NCBI GenBank assembly: GCA_046160625.1 | Contig: JBJXGZ010000100.1 | Location: 1 to 64,000, forward strand | Origin: M3007 sp046160625 | Lineage (GTDB): Bacteria > Bacteroidota > Bacteroidia > Chitinophagales > Saprospiraceae | Reading direction: 5' to 3' | Length of the DNA: 64,000 nt | Shown here: piece after piece, positions 7,334 to 14,865 of the stretch | Numbering within the stretch: the first letter of the stretch is position 1 | Layout of the letters: the number at the start of each line of letters is the position of its first letter | Notes under the pieces: model-generated | What the model saw: only the letters and a program-made list of their open reading frames with translations | Database searches by the model: none | What the model was told of the DNA's origin: nothing | Translations under genes and position numbers: made by a program

Positions 7334-9709
7334 CTACTTCAGCGGCGCAACGATACTTTTTATATCATCGCGAAAGTAATCCGCACGCTCTTTTGTGAGC
7401 CGCACCGAGCGCCGTGAAAGCCAGCGACCCAGCGGGATGCGCAGGTCCGTTTCTTTTGGCTCTCGGGCTTGCAAAAAGAGCGTATGCAAGCTATCGAGCG
7501 GGTTCAGGTCATAAGCCATGCGCTTGGTGAAATAGGTGGTGCGCCCATTAATCGTGGTGCTGCTCGCGTGTTTGAGCGGAGATACTACTTGCGACACCCG
7601 GTCGAGCTTCGGGAAATTGGCTGTTTCCAATTTGTTGTTGATCAAATAGATAACACGAATGCAGACTTTGGCCATGCGGGGGTCCCGGCCGCGCTTTCGG
7701 TCGAGCCAAAAATATATCTGTTGGAGCAATTGCAAGCCCATGTTTTCATAGGTTCCACCGTCAATATAATTGCCCGATTTCGGGATATACGTGAAGGCGC
7801 TCATCAAGGGAAAAAGTTCGCTGAGATTGGTCGCGCCTACCATGGTGAGTGTTCGGTTTTTGCGTTCCGGGTCGGACCTTTCCACAGCGGCCAGCACATC
7901 AATCGCGTCGGTGAACACGATCGAGTCCATTCGTACGGGACTGCTGAACGCAGCCTTGCCTGTCTGAATGTTGGTGCTGATAGGAAGGTAAAGCGGCAGC
8001 GAGGCTTTTGGTTTTTTAGGCCCTTCGTACCAATAACTCAGGTATTCCATGAACGGATAGTTCTTCACCTTGAAGCCATCCACCGCGAGTTCGGCTGCGT
8101 CGCCTTTGTCCCAGAGGCGCAGCCGTTGGTAAATGCGCATCGAAAGTTTGGATGGTTCCTTGTAGAACCCCCGTTCCAGCCCTGCTCCAAAGCCCAACGC
8201 TTCGTCTTTTTGGAGCCGGTAATTGCGGCTGTTACGGTCTTTTTTCCCAAACATAAACCGGCTACCAATTTCGCTGATAAATATGTCGAAAAAAGAACCG
8301 CTGAGGTAATTGCGCTGAAAGGCCCCTCTCGCAAAATTCAGGTAGAGGCTGTCTTTGGGCTGTCCGCCCGGGTTGCTGTTCACGAGCGCTTCGTTTTCTT
8401 CTGCAAAGCGCCACAAAGCCAAGGTCGCCCCCGAGCCGACCGAGCCGCCGGAAGCTGAGGTAATGGCAAAGCAATGATTGTGAAATTTATACCCGCTTTC
8501 TACCTCCAATCGGTTGAGCATTTCGGTAGTCCAGAGCGCGGCACGGCTGCCGCCGCCTTGCACGCCCACGAGGTAAATCGGGATTTCCGCAGCAACGGTG
8601 TCGAACTGGTTTTGCGCCCACCAGGCCTCAAACCACTCGTCGAGCGAGGCGCGGTCTTTGCATTCCATGACGGTGCCAGGAATCGTTCGGATATTGTGGA
8701 TTCCCGATTTTACAAAAAAGACGACCCCCAGAAAAAACGCCAGCACTGCAAAAAACACCCACACCTTTACACATTTGAATCCCGCGCATTTGATGCGAAA
8801 AACATACCATGCACTAATAACCCGCGTGAGCAGCAGGTAAAAAGTGGTGAGCAGCAGCAACATGAAAGTGGGGGTTGGAGCTTCCAGATTTGGGCAGGTC
8901 ATGAAAAATATCACGAGTACCAAAATCGGGATGGTGCTCCAGAAATACAGCTTGTCATAAGCGCGGATCGTTAATTGGCCCGAAGTGGCAGCAGGGTTGT
9001 CGGCATTGGTGGCCAGCCGGAAATCCTCATTGATGCGCTTACTCAGTCCGCCGATCAGGGCCATTTGTGCCATCAAACAAGTGCCCACAATAAAGTAATT
9101 CCAAAACGGCTCTTGCTTTTCAATCCAACTTACCAAAAGCCCGCAGACCACGATGTTTGCCAACATGATAAGCAAGGTCGTGCGCATCCGGAGTTTCCAT
9201 TTGGATTCAAAACGCGCCGAAAGGATAAAGGACACGCCCAAGGTTGGCACAATCAGCCACCAGGCCCAATGTGGGATACGGTCAACCTGCACTTTTATCA
9301 TCACAAGACCAAACATCACCACAGGTAAGACGCTGAGTAAATAAGTAAGGGCTGGATTATTGAGGGCAGCAGCATAGCGAAGCTTGCTCCATTCCTGAAA
9401 ATTAATCGATCTGAAAAATGGGCGGGGAAGCAAAATAATGGCCATTGCCTGAGCGAAATAGATCGCCAGCAAGAAAGAAGCCTGAAAACCGGTAAAAAAG
9501 TAGGTGTCGTCAAAAAGGCCCGTAAACAACTCGCGCCCCTGAGCCATAAAATAGAGGATTATGGGAACAAGCAGTATCCAAATGAGATAAAATAAATGTC
9601 GCCCGACGAAGGGAAAAAATGTGTCGGGACTAAGTCCTCGCCATACTTTGACTATTACATTTTTCCAAAATTCTACGACGATGTTTTTAACCCAATTAAT
9701 GATTTTCAT
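7334..9709 (-). CDS. Multi-pass membrane patatin-like phospholipase
   Basis: A 791-residue protein. Residues about 35-335 contain around eight hydrophobic membrane segments. The C-terminal half is a patatin-like acyl hydrolase domain with an oxyanion loop GVQGGGSRAA (about 383-391), a nucleophile-elbow motif SASGGSVG (about 418-425), and the catalytic-Asp motif DGGTYENMG late in the protein. Patatin-like enzymes release fatty acids from lipids through a Ser-Asp dyad. The elbow deviates from the classic G-x-S-x-G because the first Gly is replaced by Ser. Likely inner-membrane lipid turnover or remodelling. It is transcribed alone, with a hairpin repeat after its stop. Confidence 0.85.
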   Translation of the reverse strand: MKIINWVKNIVVEFWKNVIVKVWRGLSPDTFFPFVGRHLFYLIWILLVPIILYFMAQGRELFTGLFDDTYFFTGFQASFLLAIYFAQAMAIILLPRPFFRSINFQEWSKLRYAAALNNPALTYLLSVLPVVMFGLVMIKVQVDRIPHWAWWLIVPTLGVSFILSARFESKWKLRMRTTLLIMLANIVVCGLLVSWIEKQEPFWNYFIVGTCLMAQMALIGGLSKRINEDFRLATNADNPAATSGQLTIRAYDKLYFWSTIPILVLVIFFMTCPNLEAPTPTFMLLLLTTFYLLLTRVISAWYVFRIKCAGFKCVKVWVFFAVLAFFLGVVFFVKSGIHNIRTIPGTVMECKDRASLDEWFEAWWAQNQFDTVAAEIPIYLVGVQGGGSRAALWTTEMLNRLEVESGYKFHNHCFAITSASGGSVGSGATLALWRFAEENEALVNSNPGGQPKDSLYLNFARGAFQRNYLSGSFFDIFISEIGSRFMFGKKDRNSRNYRLQKDEALGFGAGLERGFYKEPSKLSMRIYQRLRLWDKGDAAELAVDGFKVKNYPFMEYLSYWYEGPKKPKASLPLYLPISTNIQTGKAAFSSPVRMDSIVFTDAIDVLAAVERSDPERKNRTLTMVGATNLSELFPLMSAFTYIPKSGNYIDGGTYENMGLQLLQQIYFWLDRKRGRDPRMAKVCIRVIYLINNKLETANFPKLDRVSQVVSPLKHASSTTINGRTTYFTKRMAYDLNPLDSLHTLFLQAREPKETDLRIPLGRWLSRRSVRLTKERADYFRDDIKSIVAPLK

Positions 9710-9830
9710 GAGGTTGAGCTTGGTTTATCGGTGAAAAAATTTTTTGCCAAGGCAAGTTTTATACGGGGCGTTTCATTTGCGAATCAATTGGCAATTAAAA
9801 AACAATCAATCCATCCCATTAGGAACGCGC

Positions 9831-9838
9831 TATTTTTG
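9831..9838 (+). promoter_or_regulatory. Candidate -7 box (TAnnTTTG) for the metal-transporter-like gene
   Basis: TATTTTTG matches the Bacteroidota sigma-A -7 element TAnnTTTG and lies 50 bp before the ATG at 9889. No good -33 TTG was found at the usual spacing, so the call is tentative. Confidence 0.35.
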
Positions 9839-9888
9839 CCTTTAAATTAATTGCCGCTCCTACGAAAAACGTGAACTGAAACAACAAA

Positions 9889-10503
9889 ATGACCACTGAC
9901 CTCCTGCTCGGAAGCCTTGCCCTTAGTCTGCTCCATGCTGCCATCCCCAATCACTGGCTACCCATTGTTGCTATTGGAAAAAGGGCGGGGTGGACCGCTG
10001 CAAAAGCCACCCGCATCACACTATGGGCAGGCAGCGCACACGCGCTCAGCACAGTCCTGATTGGACTGCTAATCAGTCTGGCCGGCTGGCAACTTTCTGC
10101 CTGGGCTGAAACTTTTATGGAAACCGCGGCACCCGTGCTACTTATAACCCTGGGCGCAGTGTTCATCTGGCGACACTATTACCACCAACACTTTCACCTG
10201 CATGGCCAAGTGCCGATGCAACTCCCTGAAAGACAAATGATTGTTGCGCTGGCTTCTGCCATGTTCTTCTCTCCTTGCCTCGAAATTGGCGCATTTTTTT
10301 TGGTGGCTGGCACACATGGCGGATGGGCGGTTTTCAACTTGTCAGCACTTTATACCATTACCACAGTAGGTGGAATGGCAGTTTGGGTGCAACTGGTGTG
10401 GCACGGGCTTTCGCTCGCCAATTGGCACGCGGTGGAACACTATGCAGGTATTATTTCGGGGGTGGTGCTGATGCTGGCGGGGGTTTTGGGGCTATTGCAT
10501 TGA
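9889..10503 (+). CDS. Membrane protein, nickel/cobalt-exporter or UreH-like
   Basis: A 204-residue protein with about six predicted membrane helices. Helix 1 contains LLHAAIPNHWLP and helix 2 contains GSAHALSTVLIGL, His-containing motifs found in the RcnA / UreH / NiCoT-related transporter group. A His-rich loop (RHYYHQHFHLHG, about 114-125) may bind metal. The last helices contain FFSPCLEIGAFF. These families move Ni2+, Co2+ or related ions, or help deliver metal to enzymes. No urease or hydrogenase gene is nearby, so the substrate is open. It is divergent from the patatin-like gene. Confidence 0.65.
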   Translation: MTTDLLLGSLALSLLHAAIPNHWLPIVAIGKRAGWTAAKATRITLWAGSAHALSTVLIGLLISLAGWQLSAWAETFMETAAPVLLITLGAVFIWRHYYHQHFHLHGQVPMQLPERQMIVALASAMFFSPCLEIGAFFLVAGTHGGWAVFNLSALYTITTVGGMAVWVQLVWHGLSLANWHAVEHYAGIISGVVLMLAGVLGLLH

Positions 10504-10518
10504 ACGATGAACGATGAA

Positions 10519-11328
10519 CTATAATATTGCTTCACGAATTCTGACCAAACGTTCTAATATCCTTTCCAATTCAGTGAGTGGCAACATATTAGCTCCATCA
10601 GACTTCGCCTCGGACGGGCGTGGGTGTGTCTCTATAAATAGCCCATCTGCTCCAGTGGCGATGCCGGCGCGGGCAATGGTTTCGATGAGTGCCGGGCGGC
10701 CTCCCGTGACGCCGCTGCTTTGATTAGGCTGCTGGAGGGAGTGTGTGCAATCGAGTACTACAGGTACGCCGAAAGATCGCATGACAGGAATTCCACGAAA
10801 ATCTACGATCAGGTCCTGGTAGCCAAAAGTGGTGCCGCGTTCGGTGAGCATGATGTTAGGGTTGCCTTCTTCGCGCACTTTTTCAGCAGCGAATTGCATT
10901 GCTTCCGGGCTTACGAACTGACCCTTTTTGATATTTACGACCTTCCCGGTTTGTGCGGCAGCCAGGAGCAGGGAGCTCTGGCGACAAAGGAAAGCCGGGA
11001 TTTGAAGCACGTCTACAAACTGCGCGGCGAGGCCGGCCTCGGGTTCCGTGTGTATGTCGGAGGTGGTAGGGATTTGGAAACTGTCTCCTATCTTTTTCAG
11101 GATTTGAAGTGCTTTTTCATCACCGATACCGGTGAAAGAATCGCGTTTGCTTCGGTTGGCTTTGCGGTATGAACCCTTAAAAATATAAGGGATACGCAGT
11201 CGTTGACAAATTTCGTTGACCTGGCCAGCGATGTCAAACGCCATTTGTTCTCCTTCAATGGCGCAAGGGCCGGCTATGAGGAAAAAATTGTTGGAATCGG
11301 TGTTTTGTAGGCGAGACAGACCAAGCAT
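10519..11328 (-). CDS. kdsA: 3-deoxy-8-phosphooctulonate (KDO-8-P) synthase
   Basis: A 269-residue enzyme that condenses phosphoenolpyruvate with arabinose 5-phosphate to form KDO-8-phosphate for the lipopolysaccharide inner core. Diagnostic motifs are LIAGPCAIEG (17-26), FKGSYRKANRSK, PTTSDIHTE, LQIPAFLCRQ, NIKKGQF and DCTHSLQQPN. Length and order are normal for KdsA. Cys22 in the AGPCAIE motif marks the metal-dependent class; the metal-independent class has Asn at this position. The start is preceded by three copies of an octamer (11335-11358). A neighbouring metal-transporter-like gene converges with it. Very confident. Confidence 0.97.
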   Translation of the reverse strand: MLGLSRLQNTDSNNFFLIAGPCAIEGEQMAFDIAGQVNEICQRLRIPYIFKGSYRKANRSKRDSFTGIGDEKALQILKKIGDSFQIPTTSDIHTEPEAGLAAQFVDVLQIPAFLCRQSSLLLAAAQTGKVVNIKKGQFVSPEAMQFAAEKVREEGNPNIMLTERGTTFGYQDLIVDFRGIPVMRSFGVPVVLDCTHSLQQPNQSSGVTGGRPALIETIARAGIATGADGLFIETHPRPSEAKSDGANMLPLTELERILERLVRIREAIL

Positions 11329-11334
11329 AGAATT

Positions 11335-11358
11335 TTGAGATATTGAGATATTGAGATA
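11335..11358 (-). repeat. Octamer tandem repeat directly before kdsA
   Basis: Three perfect copies of TTGAGATA (TATCTCAA on the coding strand) end 6 bp before the kdsA start codon, where a ribosome-binding region would lie. The same octamer recurs in the inverted repeat at 32303-32368 and, degenerate, before the zinc-ribbon gene at 52640-52680. Confidence 0.85.
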
Positions 11359-11445
11359 TTCGCATCAAAGGTCGAAAGACTTGAAAATATGCAGGTGGAA
11401 ATTGTCCAAAACCTTTTCTTTGGCGAGACAATTGCCTAGCATAGT

Positions 11446-11479
11446 TCATACATCATACATCATACATCATACATCATAG
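11446..11479 (+). repeat. Heptamer tandem repeat directly before cysE
   Basis: Four perfect copies of TCATACA followed by TCATAG end 6 bp before the cysE start codon at 11486. The repeat occupies the expected translation-initiation region, so a copy-number change would alter spacing or upstream context. Confidence 0.88.
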
Positions 11480-11485
11480 TTTCCG

Positions 11486-12316
11486 ATGAAGTCACATCTC
11501 GACAGCTTTTTTCAAACACTTGAGCATCAGCCGCTCATGCAAAATGTCCCCATCCCACCAAGGGCCGAAGCACATCGCCTTGCTGATGCACTGTTTTTGT
11601 TTCTTTTCCCAATGCTCAGCGAAGAACCAAAGCCTGCCCGGGTACAATACGCGCTGCTTCGTCATGATTTGATGAAACTGCTTTACCCGCTTACCAAGGA
11701 TGGTGGTGAATCTGTAGGGATCATCGCCAATGGCTTTTTCGATCAGTTGCCGGAGGTGTACGAAATGTTGCTCGAAGATGCACAGGCATTCTACGATTTC
11801 GATCCGGCTGCTACTTGCACGGAGGAGGTAATTGCCACGTACCCAGGGTTTTACGCCATTGCAAACTACCGCATTTCCAACTTACTTCACCGCTTGGGCA
11901 CACCGCTGCTGCCGCGTTTTTTTGCAGAATACGTGCACGGAAAAACGGGTATTGACATCCATCCGGCGGCAACTATTGGTCGGTCGTTTTTTATTGACCA
12001 CGGTACCGGGGTCGTCATCGGGGCTACCGCTGTCATCGGCGATAAGGTAAAAATATATCAAGGCGTGACGCTTGGGGCTTTGCAAGTGGATAAGTCGCTC
12101 GCCAATGTGAAACGCCATCCGACAATTGAGGACAACTGTGTGCTGTATGCCAATTGCACCATCCTTGGAGGGAGGACAGTGATCGGACATGATTCGGTTG
12201 TCGGCGGGAACTCCTGGCTGACGGAAAGCGTGCCGGCCTATTCCGTAGTGTTGCACCAAAGTCAGGTCATGGTGCGGACGCGGCCTTTTGATGAGCCGGT
12301 GAATTTCGTGATTTAA
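11486..12316 (+). CDS. cysE: Serine O-acetyltransferase
   Basis: A 276-residue enzyme that transfers acetyl from acetyl-CoA to L-serine, giving O-acetylserine for cysteine synthesis. The N-terminal half is the helical serine acetyltransferase domain. The C-terminal half is a left-handed beta helix of hexapeptide repeats with the family motif IDHGTGVVIGATAVIGD, then YQGVTLGAL and ILGGRTVIGHDSVVGGNSW. The family's usual GETA appears here as GATA. It is divergent from kdsA across a repeat-rich 157-bp region. The heptamer repeat just upstream could affect expression. Confidence 0.92.
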   Translation: MKSHLDSFFQTLEHQPLMQNVPIPPRAEAHRLADALFLFLFPMLSEEPKPARVQYALLRHDLMKLLYPLTKDGGESVGIIANGFFDQLPEVYEMLLEDAQAFYDFDPAATCTEEVIATYPGFYAIANYRISNLLHRLGTPLLPRFFAEYVHGKTGIDIHPAATIGRSFFIDHGTGVVIGATAVIGDKVKIYQGVTLGALQVDKSLANVKRHPTIEDNCVLYANCTILGGRTVIGHDSVVGGNSWLTESVPAYSVVLHQSQVMVRTRPFDEPVNFVI

Positions 12317-12330
12317 AATCTTTCTGCCAC

Positions 12331-12387
12331 TAATTGCACAAATTTTCACGAATTGGAATTAATTTATTCGTGAAATTCGGGCAATTA
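12331..12387. terminator. Imperfect inverted repeat between cysE and coaE
   Basis: TAATTGCACAAATTTTCACG at 12331 pairs imperfectly (one bulge, two mismatches) with a partner ending at 12387. It lies between the stops of the convergent genes cysE and coaE and probably serves both as a terminator. Its right arm reaches into the coaE stop codon. Confidence 0.55.
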
Positions 12388-13026
12388 ATGGCTCAAAATC
12401 TCCTGATGCACCTCCCAAACCTGCGGAATCAGCATCTGCGATCCATCGTTTACAATCACAAAATCGGCCAATTTCAGTTTTTCCTCCTCCGGCAATTGCC
12501 CCAGCATTCGCGCCCGCACCTGCTCTTCAGTGAGGCCGTCGCGTTCCATTACACGCTTTATACGCAAATCTTCCGGTGCGATCACCACGATCAAAAAATC
12601 GAGTTTCAGATGACCACCGCTTTCTACAATCAGGGCCGCTTCTTTGAGGGTATACGGAAATCCAAGTTCTGCCTGATGTTCGTGCCAGTGAAGACTTTCG
12701 GCCTCCACTGCCGGGTGAACGAGCGCGTTTAGCGCGGACAGTTTGGCTGGATCGGAAAAAGCGATTTTCGCTACAAAAGGGCGGTTGTATTCTCCGTCGG
12801 GAGTATACGCCTCTGACCCGAAAAGGTTGATGATGCCTTCCCGCAGTTCGGGATCATAGTTGAGCAACTTTTTCGCCCATATGTCGGCGTAAAAAATCGG
12901 TATGCCCAATGCCTCGTGGAAAATGCGGCATACTGCGCTTTTTCCGCTGCCAATTCCGCCTGTGATGCCAACGCGGGGGATGTTTTTTATCTTATGACCT
13001 TTAGCCATGAGCAATTGACTTTTCAT
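12385..13026 (-). CDS. coaE: Dephospho-CoA kinase
   Basis: A 213-residue kinase for the last step of coenzyme A synthesis, phosphorylating the 3'-hydroxyl of the ribose of dephospho-CoA. It has a P-loop GITGGIGSGKS (20-30), then VCRIFHEALGIPIFYADIWAK, the lid-type region RPFVAKIAFSD, HP in ALVHPAVEAE, and VVIAPEDLRIKRVMERDGLT with QVRARMLGQLP. Length is typical. Its ATG overlaps the crtY stop (ATGA, 13023-13026), so the two are probably co-transcribed and translationally coupled. An internal Met7 is an alternative start. Confidence 0.95.
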   Translation of the reverse strand: MKSQLLMAKGHKIKNIPRVGITGGIGSGKSAVCRIFHEALGIPIFYADIWAKKLLNYDPELREGIINLFGSEAYTPDGEYNRPFVAKIAFSDPAKLSALNALVHPAVEAESLHWHEHQAELGFPYTLKEAALIVESGGHLKLDFLIVVIAPEDLRIKRVMERDGLTEEQVRARMLGQLPEEEKLKLADFVIVNDGSQMLIPQVWEVHQEILSH

Positions 13027-14309
13027 TTTGTTGAACGTAAATTTCTGAACAACACTGGAAATTGCCGCAAAGCAGTTTTAAAAAAAGGCCAGGTTGGCGG
13101 AGCCGAAAGAACGCGTAAAACTTCCATGAAGGAGGCATCCTCGTCCAAAAAACGAAACACGAGCGGTGCTGGCAATTTTTTAAACAATTGACTGAAGAAG
13201 TCTTTCCCCGAAACCGATCCTTCGCGCAGCACCCGCAACATAATAGAATCCAGGGCGCGAAAACTCCAGTGAGACTGCAATACCATGGGGTCGGGCGAGC
13301 CAGTTTTTTCCCATTCATCCACAAAAGAACGGAGTTTTCGCTGGGTACGGAGAAATGCGTAGCCACTCGAAGCCTTCACAAATCCACCTGCCGTACCTAT
13401 GTTTATCACCCTGCCTTCTCCCTTGGGTGAAAGCGGAGAATCTGTCATAGGTATTACCCCAAACTCTTCTTCTTCCACCGCGTAGTCCTTGATTTTCAAC
13501 ACTTCTGTAATGTATCGGCGCAGCTCGGCATCGTACTCCCCAGCGGGACAAATGGTCGGAGAGAATACGGTAAATTCTATCAAAGCACGGGTTTCTGAGA
13601 AGGGCAAGACATAGACAAAGCGCGTTTCGCCATGTTGTTCCAAACGGTAATCCATGAAGGTAACCGCCGCCGGATCGAAAGCAGGTGCCGGGGTTTCTAT
13701 CAACCAACCTTTGAAATGCTGAAGGAGGAACGAGGAACGATGATCGATGCCCGCCTGCGCTCTCCCGAGTACTCGGGACCAAGGCTTGGACATGGAGGTT
13801 TCGGCGGGTAAAAACGAGGAACTGCCGCCATCTACCGTGTACTGCGCGCCGTCTATTTTGTAGCGCGCTGAATTAAAAACCCAATCTCCCAGGAAATCGC
13901 CGGCATCCGTTTTCACAATTCCATTCTGGGGGTCAATGTCGAGGATATTGGCAGTGATACGTTGAACATTGGAGTATTTTGCAAGTTCGGTTTTTGCCCA
14001 GTTGTAAAAATCCAGGCCGCGAACCATGTGGTATTGGTAGGGTGCGATGTCCAAAGCCATTTCAAAATGTTCGCCAAAAAAAAGACAATGCTCCCATATT
14101 TTATGGCCTACTGGGGGGAGTTGCTCGCCCTCTTTTGCCCAAAAACACCAGGTGCGGTCGTTGCGCGATTTGTCGTCGCGATCAATCAAGACAATTTTTT
14201 TATCTTGGAAAAAAGGCCGCTTCGCACATTCGAGTGCAAGTGTAAGCCCGGATAGGCCAGAACCGGCGAGGAGAAGGTGGGGGGTTGTTATTGGGTCATT
14301 ATTCGTCAT
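13023..14309 (-). CDS. crtY: Lycopene beta-cyclase
   Basis: A 428-residue CrtY-type cyclase that converts the linear psi ends of lycopene to beta rings, making beta-carotene for pigments and membrane protection. It has an N-terminal FAD/NAD-binding motif HLLLAGSGLSGLTLALECA, then the CrtY signature DRTWCFW, and later FMDYRLEQHGETRFVYVLPF, RALIEFTVF, GVIPMTD and INIGTAGGFVKASSGYAF. No other carotenoid gene is adjacent, which is unusual since crt genes often cluster. It is followed by coaE with a 4-bp overlap. The start codon and first codons lie inside a 42-bp tandem repeat. Confidence 0.95.
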   Translation of the reverse strand: MTNNDPITTPHLLLAGSGLSGLTLALECAKRPFFQDKKIVLIDRDDKSRNDRTWCFWAKEGEQLPPVGHKIWEHCLFFGEHFEMALDIAPYQYHMVRGLDFYNWAKTELAKYSNVQRITANILDIDPQNGIVKTDAGDFLGDWVFNSARYKIDGAQYTVDGGSSSFLPAETSMSKPWSRVLGRAQAGIDHRSSFLLQHFKGWLIETPAPAFDPAAVTFMDYRLEQHGETRFVYVLPFSETRALIEFTVFSPTICPAGEYDAELRRYITEVLKIKDYAVEEEEFGVIPMTDSPLSPKGEGRVINIGTAGGFVKASSGYAFLRTQRKLRSFVDEWEKTGSPDPMVLQSHWSFRALDSIMLRVLREGSVSGKDFFSQLFKKLPAPLVFRFLDEDASFMEVLRVLSAPPTWPFFKTALRQFPVLFRNLRSTK

Positions 14310-14420
14310 TGGTCATTATACGTCATTGGGTCATTAGTCATTATTCGTCATTGGTCATTATACGTCATTGGGTCATTAGTCATTATGAGTCACTGGTCAT
14401 TATTCGTCATTGGTCATTAT
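14286..14420. repeat. 42-bp tandem repeat spanning the crtY start
   Basis: Two identical 42-bp units (14301-14342 and 14343-14384) built from GTCATTA/GTCATTG heptamer-like pieces, with a partial copy before and a degenerate third copy after. Each contains several ATGs on the minus strand; crtY starts in the innermost unit, and ATGs further upstream run into stops. Confidence 0.9.
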
Positions 14421-14431
14421 TGGTTTTGGCA

Positions 14432-14439
14432 CAAAAGTA
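14432..14439 (-). promoter_or_regulatory. Candidate -7 box for crtY-coaE
   Basis: On the minus strand TACTTTTG matches TAnnTTTG. It lies about 120 bp before the crtY start, so the tandem repeat array would be in the transcribed leader. No strong -33 TTG was found. Confidence 0.4.
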
Positions 14440-14579
14440 CCGAATGAGAACTTGACTTAAGAATCCCTGATTGAGCGGTCTGATTTCCCAAGAATCCAAT
14501 GGCTACCAATGACAAAATGACAAATCTCTTCCTGGACAGACGCATGAATATTTAGTAGTAAAATCTAGAAAAATGATAC

Positions 14580-14738
14580 TTTTTTGATTGACGAGCGATG
14601 ATTACATGATTTATGATTGTTGAACTGATGGACGATTTTTGAAATTGTTATTGATGATTGGCGGGACATCAGCAATCCAAAATCAAACCTCTACTTCAAC
14701 AATCATAAATCATGTAATCATCACTCGTCAATCAAAAA
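14580..14738. repeat. Long inverted repeat between divergent crtY and TonB receptor genes
   Basis: About 43-45 bp arms (about 14580-14624 and 14695-14738) containing TTGATTGACGAG / CTCGTCAATCAA and ACATGATTTATGATTGTTGA / its complement, with one internal mismatch. The loop is about 70 nt. It sits between two divergent starts, so terminator function is unlikely. It could be an operator, a mobile-element scar or a structured leader. Confidence 0.8.
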
Positions 14739-14865
14739 AATATTGAAAAAAATAAAATATCCCTTCTAGATATTCATTCCTCAGTCCTGCGAATCCCCCC
14801 AACTGTTAAACTCCATACCACCGTCTTCCATTCGTTGTATTTTGCAGCCTTCATCCTCCCGTCTG

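Noticed and set aside
7469..8458. Plus-strand open frame of 329 codons
   Set aside because: Antisense to the patatin-like domain, which has clear motifs.
14286..14420. Array considered as CRISPR
   Set aside because: Units are directly contiguous with no unique spacers, the unit is built from smaller repeats, and no cas gene is present.
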